From NCBI GenBank assembly GCA_030998015.1, contig JARWMV010000187.1, positions 1 to 25,821 of the forward strand: DNA of 25,821 nt, given 5' to 3'. The position numbers and the translations under genes are program-made. This DNA is from Ceratorhiza oryzae-sativae (Eukaryota; Basidiomycota; Agaricomycetes; Cantharellales; Ceratobasidiaceae). The stretch's first letter is position 1, and each line of letters begins with the position of its first letter. Shown one piece after another: positions 1-10,508 of this stretch. Below the pieces are notes generated by a model. That model had not been told where the DNA came from and did not search any database. It was given only the letters and a program-made list of their open reading frames with translations.

Positions 1-23
1 CAAGTGTACCCTGACCTGTAACA
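1..23 (+). repeat. End of an LTR of the 1308-bp family (LTR0), cut by the window edge
   Basis: The first 23 bases match the terminal 23 bases of LTR3 (ending at 22362), including the final TGTAACA. The LTR sense is therefore plus, opposite to the H pol it interrupts. Directly after it, H pol coding sequence resumes on the minus strand. ATAGC (24-28) would be the right-hand target duplication if this is a clean insertion; the left-hand copy is outside the window. A solo LTR and a full element cannot be told apart. Confidence 0.8.
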
Positions 24-1720
24 ATAGCCCCTTGTCTTCTGGCACATATGTTCTCACATCATACCAAAGAACCCATCCTTGATTTCATATTGTTTGAACT
101 CCTTTTTCACTGATGGTGGTAGTGAATCCTTATCTAACACTGTTTCCCTTAGTGTCTTGATTGTCTCATCCTCTTCCTGTGCTTCCTTGAGCTCTTCCAG
201 GAAGTTTCCTCTCACATCTGCCCTGACCCCCACAAATCTCTCTGCTGGTATGATAATTTGTGGTTCAACTGGAGTTTCCTCATGGTTGTGTCTCCTTGAT
301 AGGGCATCAGGTTTCTGAGACATCTTTCCTGGTCTGTATACTATTTGGAAGTTGAGGGATGCTAGCAGCAGATACCACCTGGCATGTCTTCTGTTCCAAG
401 TGTTTGCTTCCTGCCAGTACTGCAGGTTACAGTGATCTGTGTATACTGTAATAGTTATCTTGGTACCCTCCAATAGAAGTCTCCAGTGCTCAAGGGCCCT
501 GACTATTGCCAATAACTCCTTGTCATAGGTGTCATAGTTTCTTTGTGGTGGTGTGAAGCTTTCTGATAAGTATGCTATTGGGTGTAATCTTCCATCTTCC
601 CCTTTCTGGCTCAGTATTGCCCCTAAGGCCACTCCTGAGGGATCTGTTTCTAGCATGTATGGCTCATCAGGTTTGGGGTGTATTAATACTGGCTCTTCTG
701 TAATTGCCTTCTTTATTTCCCTGAAGGCATTTTCCTCTCTTTCTGTCCATTGGAACTTCTGCTCCTTCTTGGTTAGTTGTGTCAGTGGTTTTGCCTTGTT
801 GCTAAAGTTTTTTACCCATCTCTGATAGAAACCTGCTAATCTCAGGAAGGCTTGTACCTGTTTCACAGTGGAAGGGGTTTTCCATTCTGTTATGGCACAG
901 ACTTTTTCCTTTTCCATTGATATCCCTTCAGGGGATATCACAATGCCAATGAAGCTTGTGCTTGTTGTGAAGAAGTTGCATTTGTGTGGTTTAAGGAACA
1001 AGTGGTTCTTCCTTAACTGTTGCAGCACCTCTCTGACATGTCCTATGTGTTCTTCTCTGTTCTTAGAATACACTAGAATATCATCCATGTACACTACCAT
1101 GGTTTTGTCAATTAAGTCCTTGAATAACCAGTTTGCCCAGCTCTGCCAGCAAGCTGGTCCATTTATTACTCCAAATGGCATTACTAGGCTTTCATATAAG
1201 CCTAGTTTGGTTTGAAAGGCTGTCTTCCATTCATCACCCTCTTTAATCTGGATATTGTTGAATCCCCACTGGATGTCCATTTTTGTGAATATCTTAGCCT
1301 CCCTGAGCTGTTCAATTAGTTCTGTTTGTATGGGCATTGGAAAGCAGTATGGTTTGGTGATGGCATTCAGTTTCCTATAATCAACCACTAGTTGAAGTAC
1401 CCCATCTGCCTTGTTGACATAGAAACATGGTGATGATATGCTGGAATGACTTCTTCTTATCTTCCCATCTTTTAGTTCCTGTTCTATGTACTTTTCAAGG
1501 GCTTCAGACTCAGCTGGTGTCATTGGGTATGTTTTAGCTGGTTTTGGTAATTCAGCTCCCTCAATTAGATCAATGGCACAGTAATATTCCCCATGGTGTG
1601 GTGGTAATTCTCTGAATCCTTCTTCTCCAAATAGGCCAGCAAAATCACTGAACTCCTTGGGTATGCTGGGGGCCTCAGTCCCTGCCATTCCAACCATTGG
1701 CTTGTTGTATGTTACAGTAA
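24..1720 (-). pseudogene. Element H pol fragment: Ty3/gypsy reverse transcriptase and RNase H
   Basis: This is the middle of the pol polyprotein of a Ty3/gypsy LTR retrotransposon, which copies element RNA into DNA and degrades the RNA strand. The frame runs from 1720 to a TGA at 56-54. In order it holds an RT palm with a DYRKLN motif, the YMDD catalytic box in VVYMDDILVYSK (about 1100-1065), RNase H with ETDPSG, the DKELLAI glutamate and TDHCNLQYW, and the DALSRR linker (about 310-290). After position 60 a one-base frame change would continue into an integrase-like stretch (RTYVPEDKG) before LTR0 interrupts it, so integrase is missing from the window. The 5' side joins the protease at 8661 in frame once element N is removed. 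Some RT positions are unusual, such as FGVINGPACW where FGLTNAPATF is common. It is broken by N, LTR0 and the frameshift. Confidence 0.93.
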
Positions 1721-2096
1721 TGTCGACAACGACAAGTCAGGCAACAAGAAAAATAGTAAGAAAGGAAAAGAACTTGTATTCGACAAGAGGTCAAGTTCTT
1801 GAGGAGTCCTCTGTGAACTTGACCCAGTTTATATACATAGTACAAGCCACATCATAACAAACAAGTCCATACAGTGAGTCACAACTGATAAGAGATAGAA
1901 GCAGTAGAAGCAACTGCGGAACTGCAGAATTTCACATTGGAGTTGAAATACATCTTGGTTACCAGTCTGGAACATTCCCTGAGTCACATGACACAGATAT
2001 ACCATAAAAGGCAAGTATGTTTTGAAGATGATCTCATAAAATGTAGTAAATCGAGAAAATATTATAGAGTGGATATATGTGTGTCAGTTTGTGACA
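1721..2096 (-). repeat. Element N 3' LTR
   Basis: A 376-bp direct repeat of 8285-8660. On the minus strand it begins TGTCACAAAC at 2096 and ends at 1721. It carries the same TATATAAA box and GTCAAGTTC/GAACTTGAC inverted repeat as the right copy. Differences from the 5' LTR cluster near its outer end and near 1780-1790. AGTAA precedes it at 1716-1720. Confidence 0.97.
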
Positions 2097-5000
2097 CTTC
2101 CCCCCTTCAAGGCACAGGGGTCATGGGGTGCCTTTGGGTGTGACTTGACATAGTTGGCAATGAGTTCTGGTGCATTCACCAGGTCATCATAGGTTAACCA
2201 TTGTCGCTCGTCATAGCTGAGCCACTTGACATAGTATTCAAAGACGTTAGATCTTTCACTGTATCGTGACTTTATGATCTGTTCTACTTTGAATTCTTCT
2301 TCCCCTTCTGGAGTTACCACAGGTGGTGGTGGGGGAACCTGACAGCCATAGGGGTTGTCTTTATATTTGGTCAGGAGTGAGACATGAAACACTGGGTGTA
2401 TTTTCATGGTTATTGGTAGGTCCAGTTTGTAGGCATGTGTGCCATGTTGTGCTACCACCTTGAATGGTCCAACTCTTTTGTGGGCCAGTTTCCTGGAGGC
2501 CTGCTGTGTCTGTATGTTTTTGGTATCAAGCCAGACTTTGTCTCCAACCTTAATAGCTTCAGGAGTCCGATGCTTCTGGTTGTAGTATTCCTTGATCCTC
2601 TGGTTTGCTATTTCCAGGGCTGCCTTAAGTTTGTCATGGCCCTTTTGGAGCCATTCTGCATGGTCGTCTGCTAGAGGGAGTTCTGGTTCCTCCCTGTCCC
2701 CAACTGCTAGCCTTGGGTGGAAGCCGTAGTTTGCAAAGAATGGTGATTTGCCAGTTGAGGCGTTGACACCATTATTGTAGGCAAATTCAGCCAATGGCAG
2801 GAGCAAGACCCAGTCGTCTTGTCTGTCTGATACATAGTGTCTGATGTACCCTTCCACTACTTGGTTGGCCTGTTCAGACTGGCCATCTGTCTGAGGGTGG
2901 TATGCTGTGGAGTAGGAGGGTTTTATATCCAGTTGTTTGTATAAGTGCCTTAAGAATTTGGATGCAAAGTTGGGGCTGCTGTCTGAGATTGTTTTCTGTG
3001 GTAACCCATGAAGTTTCCATACATATGTTAGGAACAAGTTGGTGCAATCCATAGCACTGGCTTCCAATTGACATGGAATAAAGTGGACCATTTTTGTCAG
3101 GTGGTCGACAACTGTAAATATGGCATCAAACCCCTCTGACAGGGGTAGCCCAGTGATCAGATCATAAGTAATTTCCTCCCAAGGTTTTTCTGGTGCGGGT
3201 ATTGGGTTTAAGAGCCCTGGGGGAACTTGGTTGCTGTGCTTGTTCCTGATGCATGACTCGCAGTGTGTGACATATTCATTGACTGATTTTTTCATTGATA
3301 GCCATGTGTATTTGCAATCTAACAATTCATATGTTCTGAACTGTCCTGGGTGTCCTGCTGCTGGGCTGTCGTGATGGCTTTTGATGACCAGTTTGCGAAG
3401 TTCTTTGTTATTTGGGACATAGATTCTGCCCTTGTGTTGTAAGAGTCCTTTGTCCCATTCCCAATCTTTGACCTTCTCATTGTCATCTAGGGCTTTTAGG
3501 ACTTTTGATAGGTGTTCATCCCCTGGGATAGCATCCCTAATGAGTTGTTCCAGGTCATTGTCTGGTGTGATTGCTTGCAGGCATAGTGATTTCAGCTCCA
3601 AAAATTGGTTTTGCGCAAGCAGAGCATGGCTCTCACCCCCCTCTTTAGGGATGTGTCTTGACAGCCTAGAGAGTATGTCTGCCTGGCCATTCTTCGCCCC
3701 TTCAATATATAGAATCTTGAATTCGAACCTGGATAGGAACTCATGCCACCGTGTGACTTGGCCGTTCAGTGGCTGATTCGTCTTCCAATACTCCAAATTC
3801 TTGTGGTCACAAACAATGTTTACTGGGTGTTCGGCTCCTTCTTGCAAATGACGCCAGTGTTTGAGGGCCTTTATAATTGCCAGCATTTCTTTGTTGTAGA
3901 TATCATAGTTTCTTTCTGCTGGGACCATTGCCTTGGAGTAATAGGAGATCAGGTGGAGCATTCCGTCCTCTCCATATTGCAATAATACAGCGCCTGTGGC
4001 ATAGCCTGAGGCATCTGTTTCCAAAATGAATGGTTTGTTGGGTTCTGGCTGAATTAGGAGGGGGGCTTCTTTTAATTTCTGCTTCAGCAGGTTCCATCCC
4101 TGATCCCTTTCTTCTGTCCATTCCCATTTTACATCCTTTTTGACAAGTTCATAAAGACATCTTGTAATTTTCGAAAAGTCTTTTATGAAGTGCCTCAACC
4201 AATTTGCAAACCCCAACCCTTCCAGGACTTCGGTTGGGTTGGTAGGGGTTGGCCATTCAACAGCCTTTTTGACCTTGGCTGGGTCTACTTTAATTCCCTG
4301 GGGAGTCACTACTATTCCCAGGTAATCAACTGCAGTGACATCGAAAACACATTTCTCCAGGGCGCAATATAGGCCAGCTTTTTGGAGGTGACATAAAACT
4401 TCCTTGACATGTTCATCATGTTCTTCCTGGTTTTTGGAGAATACTAATATGTCATCCATATAGATTACAACATAAATGCCCCTGATGTCTTGGAACTCTT
4501 CCTGGATCATGGCCATGAAGGTTCCTGGTGTGTTCTTTTGACCAAATTGCATGACTAAGGGCTTGTACAGCCCATATTTGGTCTTAAAAGCTGCTTTCCA
4601 TTCGTCCCCTTCCTGAATTCATATGAGGTTGAAGCCCCACTTTAGATCAAACTTGGTGAATATCTTTGCCCCACGCAGAGTCTCCACAATATCATTGATG
4701 TGTGGGAGTGGGTACACATTAGAGATTGTCATTTTGTTTAGTTGCCGGTAGTCAATGCACATGCGCAACTTCCCATTCTTCTTTTTGACAAATATGACTG
4801 GGGATGCCATTGGTGACCTTGAGGGTCTGATATGCCCTGCTTTCAGTTGGCAATCCAAGGTTTTGCACAATTCTGCATCTTCCTTGACGCCCACACTATA
4901 TATGGGACCATGCCTTGGCTTGGCATCCGGTTTTAAATCTATTTCCATATCCCACTTCCTATGGGGTGGTAACGGCTGGATGTCATCTTCTTCAGTGAAT

Positions 5001-5614
5001 ATTTTCTTGAATTCCCTGTATTTGGTTGGGAGGGAATCTAAAGAGTCCAACTGGAGCTCCTTGGGTTCGTTTGCTTGCACATGTAGGGGTTTTGTAATGC
5101 AGTGTTTCAAGCATATTGGCAAGTTGAACTTCATATCTTTCCCCTCCCAATCAATGTCTGGGTTATGGAATTTGAGCCACAACATGCCCAGAACTAGATC
5201 ATTTTTGCCAACATTCACAATGTAGGCACTGAGGATTTCTCGGTGCTCTTGAATACACAACTCAAAGGTGCAGTAATGGGTCACAGACCCAGAGTCAATC
5301 TCCCTTCCATCGATTACCCTCAGTTTCTTGGGTGTTTTTAGGACAACAGTAGGAATATGGTATTGTTTAACCAAATCTTCATGTATAAATACTGACATGG
5401 CCCCTGAGTCAATCATGGCCCATCCGTTGAATTTTTTCATATTATATGCAGACTTGCATTCGGGGGTTATGTGCAGAGGGAATGCATGAAAGAAAAACTG
5501 TAGTTGTGATTGGTTTCCTAATGACATACATTCCATTTCCATATTTTTATTTTCATTATGCGCATTTTGTAACATAGCGCCCAAGACTGCCCCCCTGGCA
5601 TGGTTTGAGCTCAT
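2084..5614 (-). pseudogene. Element N pol: protease, RT, RNase H, integrase, chromodomain
   Basis: One frame from ATG 5614 to the stop at 2084, broken only by a TGA at 4621-4619. Protease comes first, with active-site IDSGAMSVFI (about 5415-5380). RT carries CIDYRQLN and YMDDILVFSK (about 4475-4440). RNase H has LETDASG, NKEMLAI and CDHKNLEYW. Integrase has an HHCC finger (HHDSPAAGH to CESCIRNK) and a D,D,E core in TYDLITG, ISDSSPNF and GQSEQANQ. The C-terminus is a chromodomain (FEYYVKWLSYDERQW, about 2245-2200), which in chromoviruses guides integration to marked chromatin. The TGA falls between FNLI and IQEGDEW inside RT, where Arg is usual, so CGA to TGA is likely. The pol ATG overlaps the gag TGA as ATGA, which places pol in the -1 frame relative to gag. 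Confidence 0.95.
2097..2112 (-). other. Element N polypurine tract
   Basis: Read on the minus strand, GAAGGGGGGAAG lies immediately before the TGTCACAAAC start of the 3' LTR. This is the position and composition of a plus-strand primer for reverse transcription. It overlaps the C-terminal coding end of pol. Confidence 0.85.
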
Positions 5615-6999
5615 TCTTTTACCAACTCATTGTCGGTTGTTTCTACATCCTCAACCACTCCCTTGTATCCTGACATCTTAGCTGAGGGGCATTTGGCTGT
5701 GATATGACCCTGTCCTCCACAGTTATAGCAGGTGTTTGTCCCTTTTCCTTTTCCTGCGCTATCCAGATCCATTGAGTCTGGATCCTTTGCCTTGGGGGCC
5801 ACCAGTGGATGATTATCCTTCTTTATGTCCTTGAAGGATTCTTGTACGTTGGCATTGCTGCCATTGTAGCGGACGGTTGGAACCGTGAAACCCTTTGCGT
5901 TGGGCCCAATGGCCACAATCTGACCTTTTACAGCTTTCCCATCCTTGATCTTGTATATCCATTCCCCATTTTTGAATTTCTCCTTTTGGGGAGTGCTTTG
6001 GGGGTTATTTGTTGGCCTACTGGACAAGGCATTGCTGCTGGACTTGTTACCCCCATGAGACATTTGTTTGCTACCAAACAAGATGAGGTGGCAGTCAATT
6101 TCCAGGGCTTGCTGAGTGAGTTGGGCAAAAGTTTTGGTGTGGGGGTCATAGTTTTGGGCCACCATGCTATCTGTTATGTCTGATGATAGACCATCATAGA
6201 ACTGATCACGCATGGCGGCATTGTTGTAGTTGAGGCCTGTGGAATATAGGTTGAATAGGGTGAGGTAATCCTGAACTGTCTTGGATTGTTTCAGTTTCCG
6301 CCACTTGTCGCAGTTATTTTCAGTGTGGTTCAGGTCCCCATAACAGGTAGTAAATCCTTGCCAGAACAGATTGGCATTGTGAAGCCAGGGGATTGCAGTT
6401 CCAGGGTTTAAAATTTCAAACTCTTCATACAAGTTGACCCATTCGGCTGCTGACCCTTCAAGATAAGAGGTGATGAAGGCGACCACTTGATCAGCTGAAT
6501 GCCCACTCATGTTTGTATTAATGTATCAGGCACATGCAATTCTGAATGAGATGGCGTCTTCTTGTTTTGTACCATCAAACTTTTGAGGGGCGGCCATCTT
6601 AACTTTTGCAGTCAACCCGCTAGAGGGAGCAGGTGCTGTTGGTTGTGGTTGGGCTGCACTGGAGGGAACTAGTACTTGAGCAGCACCCAAGCCTCCCATG
6701 GAAGTGTTGATTTGCACTTCGATGCGTGTGATAGTGGTCTGGAGAATGGCTAACATCCCCACTAGATTGTTGACGTTGGTGGCTAATCCAGCCATGTCTG
6801 CATCTATTTTTGTCTGATTGGTGGTAAGTTTGGCCTCAAGTGAGTCTGTGTAGGTTTTATTATTGTGTTCAACATCTCCAATATCATTTTGGAGATTGTT
6901 GGTTTGTTCTTGTAATTCATCCATTGACTGGAGCATATAGATGACTTTTTCCCCATCAGACATATTTGCCCAAGCAGGGGCAGAGGGTTGTGACACCAT
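5611..6999 (-). pseudogene. Element N gag
   Basis: Structural nucleocapsid protein that packages the element RNA. The frame is open from about 7104 with the first ATG at 6999 (MVSQPSAPAW); which start is used is not certain. It shows a heptad-like stretch (about 6930-6720), then MAAPQKFDG and the capsid core with AFITSYLEGSAAEW and PWLHN...FW (about 6500-6360). A CCHC knuckle, CYNCGGQGHITAKC, lies near the end (about 5735-5690). A single in-frame TGA at 6528-6526 separates FRIACA from YINTNMSG, so the reading resumes in the same frame. The gag TGA at 5613-5611 overlaps the pol ATG. Apart from that one nonsense codon the gene looks complete. Confidence 0.9.
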
Positions 7000-7119
7000 T
7001 TCAGAGAGGATTTGATAAAATTCTAAAGGCGACAGAGATGATAAGGAAGTACAGGGAATTGGGGATTGTTTTGGTAATATAGGATTTCTGTTCCCCACAC
7101 AAGTCTATAAACTTCAAAG

Positions 7120-8060
7120 TTTCTGATTCCCACAAACCTTAACCAAGTATCATCCAAGTCCCAACTTTTGGTGTCTTGGCAACGATATGGGCACTCCACC
7201 CTCTTCAGTTTAGTTTGGTCCTGAAGGAGTGCTTCCTTGGGGAGGATTGATTTGGGCTGCTGGAAGGGGTGTTTCTTCCTGAATTGGCAAGCCTGTGCCA
7301 CTTAGAAAGGCAGGGTGAGGGAGGTCTGACGGTGTTGAGAAGACAGGGAAGGCGTACTTGTGGGGTTCAATTGTTTCTCGGACTATAGCTTCTAGTCTGA
7401 GATGGTCTTGGAGGAGGGATAGGTAGTCCTCCTGGTGTTCGCGCAGACGTTCAGTTAAGTATGCACAATGGGCCTCGGCTTTGTGAAGTTTTTCACAGGT
7501 TTCTTCATACTTATTTCAGTAATAACGGTACCTGTCTTGGAAATTTTTGATAGTGTTTAGCAGGTGATGAAGAAGCTGTTGGCCAAGGTTCTCCAGCTTA
7601 TAGCTGGTTGCGGGGGATGGTGTAGTAGTAAAGGAATTTGTCCTTCTTAGGACAGTAAGGGCAGCGCGCTGGGAAGGTGGCTCCGTTTGCCTGATGGCAG
7701 ATTTTGCACTCAGGGGCACCTGGCTTGGTGACGAAGGCTTGTTGGGCATGTCCGACTCTCTGGGGGCAGACTTTGATGATTACTACTCAGTTGAAATCGA
7801 TGTGCCCAGCTTCTTCAAGGATACTTTCGACCAAGTTGAGGGTGAAGCAGTGGATCGACAGGTGTCTGAACCACCCACACAGACGGCAGTGCTGATCTTC
7901 TGTGAAAGGTTGTGCCACTTGAGGGCTGTGCGTTCCGTCAGAGATGTACTCGAGCAAGAGCAAGATAAAAGGAAAAATAGACCCTTTCCCAAGTCTATTG
8001 GAATAGGAAGGAGACCTCTGTTGCTCAGCTACTTAAGGGCAATGAGCGACCCCACCTCTT
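7120..8060 (-). pseudogene. Element N leader: decayed Cys-rich / coiled-coil ORF upstream of gag
   Basis: About 1.2 kb lies between the 5' LTR and gag, far more than a minimal leader. On the minus strand it holds broken coding sequence. First comes a Cys/His-rich piece, QHCRLCGWFRHLSIHC (about 7900-7850), interrupted by a TGA after HIDFN. Then comes a second zinc-ribbon-like piece, ECKICHQANGATFPARCPYC (about 7713-7654). A frame change follows, then a charged helical stretch, KYEETCEKLHKAEAHCAYL (about 7510-7450), after another TGA at 7518-7516, then a Pro-rich tail. The order (Cys pairs, then coiled coil) suggests a real accessory ORF, but I do not recognise its function. No intact start is visible. 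Confidence 0.55.
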
Positions 8061-8267
8061 GCCAATGAAAGAGATTAGAGAACCGAAGCTTGTTATGACA
8101 TGTGAGGGACCTGGCTATGCAAGGTTTCACAGAGGCGCATATAGGGCAACGATATCTCGTGGCTGTGGATAGGTGGAGTAGGATTGGGGAAAGCAACAGG
8201 GAGTTATCTCAAGATGACGCCAACGGCGTTCCAGAAGTATCCCAGACGACACTGAGACTTACGATTG

Positions 8268-8281
8268 TCAAGAACTTGACC
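8268..8281 (-). promoter_or_regulatory. Element N primer-binding site of self-priming type
   Basis: Three bases inside the 5' LTR boundary the minus strand reads GGTCAAGTTCTTGA. This is the exact reverse complement of TCAAGAACTTGACC in the element's own LTR (minus strand 8366-8353), about 33 nt downstream of the TATA box. That is the arrangement known for Tf1/sushi-type elements, where the 5' end of the RNA folds onto the PBS instead of a tRNA. I see no tRNA-type TGG at the boundary. Confidence 0.7.
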
Positions 8282-8284
8282 TGA

Positions 8285-8660
8285 TGTTGATGACAACAAG
8301 TGAGGCAACAAGAAAAATAGTAAGAAAGGAAAAGAACTTGTATTCAATGAGGGGTCAAGTTCTTGAGGAGTCCTCTGTGAACTTGACCCAGTTTATATAC
8401 ATAGTACAAGCCACATCATAACAAACAAGTCCATACAGTGAGTCACGACAGATAAGAGATAGAAGCAGTAGAAGCAACTGCGGAACTGCAGAATTTCACA
8501 TTGGAGTTGAAATACATCTTGGTTACTGGTCTGGAACATTCCCTGAGTCACATGACACAGATATACCATAAAAGGCAAGTATGTTTTGAAGATGATCTCA
8601 TAAAATGTAGTAAATCAAGAAAATATTATAGAGTGGATATATGTGTGTCAGTTTGTGACA
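8285..8660 (-). repeat. Element N 5' LTR with promoter
   Basis: A 376-bp LTR, TG...CA, with AGTAA after it at 8661-8665. On the minus strand it has TATATAAA (8399-8392), followed within 35 nt by an inverted repeat whose arms read GGGTCAAGTTC and GAACTTGACCC around a 16-nt loop (8352-8389). Transcription probably begins around the second arm, which would make the RNA 5' end complementary to the PBS. Confidence 0.95.
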
Positions 8661-9065
8661 AGTAAGGTCCTTCCATTTGATGATTGGTTCTGCTTCTTCC
8701 AACCAATCTTGTCCTAAGATGATTTCAACATCCCCCAGTTCCATAACATAGAGGGTGCACTTGATGGTTTTCCCTTGTACCTCAATTGATAGCTCAGTTT
8801 TTTCTGAGATGGCATCCTTGGTTTCTTCTCTGTTGATAGTGATTACTGACTTCTTGTTAGGCACCTTTGATGTGGCAATGGTTCTTTCCTTGACATATTC
8901 TTTGTCAATGAAGTTGCAGGAGGACCCTGAGTCTATCACTGTCTTTGCTGGTTCCATGATTCCCTCAACTGTTGTGTATATTATGGATTGGTTGTTGGAT
9001 TTCTTTAGGTAATATACATCAGTTAGGGGTGTGTGGTCTGGGTTTCCTGACATGGAATCAGTCAA
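8661..9065 (-). pseudogene. Element H protease, N-terminal part of pol
   Basis: Retropepsin-like aspartic protease that cleaves the Gag-Pol polyprotein. The active site is VIDSGSSCNFI (about 8945-8910), and the ILGQDWLEE flap-side motif lies at about 8710-8690, as in gypsy proteases. The frame is open from before 9065 (no ATG at its head; it is expressed in the -1 frame relative to gag) to the N insertion point. The last codons, WKDLT, continue at 1720 as VTYNKP in the same frame after removal of N, so protease and RT were one ORF. The final residues of the visible reading are N LTR sequence, not H. Confidence 0.9.
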
Positions 9066-9070
9066 CCCTT

Positions 9071-10508
9071 CTAGTTTTCCAACTCCCTTTCCCAGTCACC
9101 TGCTTCATTGTCCATATCTTGGGCTGCTTTACCTTGGATCTTACTCTTGTCATATGTCCACTGCCCTCAGCAGTCCTTTAGAATGTGACCAGCCTTTCCA
9201 CACTTAATACATCACTTTTCCTTGCAGCGCCAGTCCTTCTCTTCTTTGGGAATCCTTACTGTATTGGTTTGTTTACCTTCTTTCTTGGTCTGTGAGGCTC
9301 CACCTTGGCCCCTTCCTCCCTGAGTGTTCCTGTTCAGGGGCCTCCACTGGGATCCCCCCATCCCCAGACCAGTTGGGTTTAGTGTTCAGTTGGCAAACAG
9401 AATATCATCAGTTTTGCAAGCAATTGTGATCTAGTTTTCAAGTGTAAGCTTTTCTTCTCCCATAAGCATGGCTAGTAGGAGTAGCTCATTTTGTACTTCT
9501 GGTTTAAGTCCTTCCTTGAAGCAATCAATAAGTGCCTCTTCATTCCAGTCTACTTCCTGTTGCAAGGTTCTGAATTGGGTGACATAAGCTGCAGCACTCC
9601 TTGTTTGGATCAGTTTACTTAGTTCTCAGATGGCTTTGTCTTTCTTAACTGGACCAGAAAAATGCTCCAGGAAGGCCTTTTTTAGGGCTTCCCATGATGT
9701 AAGACAGGGGTGTTCCTCTTTCTGGGATAGTTTCCTAAGGAAGGGTTGTGCCCAGTTTTCTGCATCTCCATTCTCCATATTCATTAATGTGCTGGAGATC
9801 TTTCAGTTGTCATTGAAGGTTCCCTCATCATAATCTGCAAAGTTTATCTCCATTTTCATGATGAAGTTCTCTGCCTCCTTTCCCTTCTTGCCATTGAATG
9901 GTGAGGGTTTCTTAGTTTGTGCCTCCTTGGGAATGGAGTCACCTGCTGAGGTGGTTTGATTCATGAATGATTCCTTCTTGACTGCCAGTTTGGGCATCTT
10001 TCTTTTTTCTGGCTGTGCTGTGGATTCCCTCTGAAAGGATCTTCTTGCAAAAGGTGATGGGGATCAGGATGTTGCTGGTGATTGCTCTGGTGGAGCTGGG
10101 GTCCCCACCTGGACAGTGGGTGGTCTACCCCTAGTTTCTTGTGGTTCATCTGTTGACATTCCCTTTCCTGTTTGGTTTGTAATATCAGTGATATGTTGTT
10201 CCAGAGCACTCATTACTTCTTCCAGGTTGTTGGTACTCTTATTAATTGCCTTTAACCCTGATTTAAATGTACCTATATCCTTGCTATCATCTCTAATTCC
10301 ATGTAGTATATCTGCATGGCTCTGGAGATTCCCATTGATGGATAGTATGATACTTCTTAAATCTTCTACCAGTTTGTTAATCCTTTCATCAATACAATGG
10401 ACTCCTGTTAGACTATTTTGGACCAAGTGGTGCAATTGATTTATGGTCTCTGATATCTTGTCCAACCTGTCTTCATAACTGACTAGGAGATCTTGACACT
10501 TCTCAGAT
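9071..10508 (-). pseudogene. Element H gag, central and C-terminal part
   Basis: Gag of the gypsy element H. The frame is open right up to LTR1 at 10508 with no start codon, so the N-terminus was cut off. It shows an amphipathic coiled-coil segment (INQLHHLVQN, about 10450-10150), a Pro/Ser-rich linker, a capsid-like core (FNGKKGKEAENFIMKMEI, then FLRKLSQKEE) and a CCHC knuckle CIKCGKAGHILKDC (about 9211-9170). It ends at TAG 9073-9071. In-frame stops are TGA at 10066, 9805, 9628, 9388, 9214 and 9169, and one TAG at 9433 (first bases). The frame is otherwise preserved, so point nonsense changes rather than indels killed it. Confidence 0.88.

Larger units (their letters stand above)
1721..8660 (-). 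mobile_element. Element N: complete Ty3/gypsy chromovirus nested in H pol
   Basis: A full-length LTR retrotransposon of 6940 bp, coding on the minus strand. Both LTRs are 376 bp (1721-2096 and 8285-8660) and start TG and end CA. A perfect 5-bp duplication AGTAA flanks it (1716-1720 and 8661-8665). Internal order in the element's sense is 5' LTR, self-priming-type PBS, a decayed Cys-rich leader ORF, gag, then one pol frame with protease, RT, RNase H, integrase and chromodomain, PPT, 3' LTR. By eye about 14 of 376 LTR positions differ, mostly transitions, so the insertion is not brand-new. It inserted in H, whose protease-RT frame is continuous when N and one AGTAA are removed. Gag and pol carry one TGA each, so the copy is probably non-autonomous now. 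Confidence 0.97.

Noticed and set aside
1829..2014. Small open frame in the N LTR, repeated at 8393-8578
   Set aside because: It is duplicated only because both LTRs contain it, and it overlaps the LTR promoter. No sign of a protein.
7694..8068. Plus-strand open frame of 124 codons in the element N leader
   Set aside because: It is antisense to a Cys-rich remnant that matches the element's coding strand, and it shows no recognisable domain.
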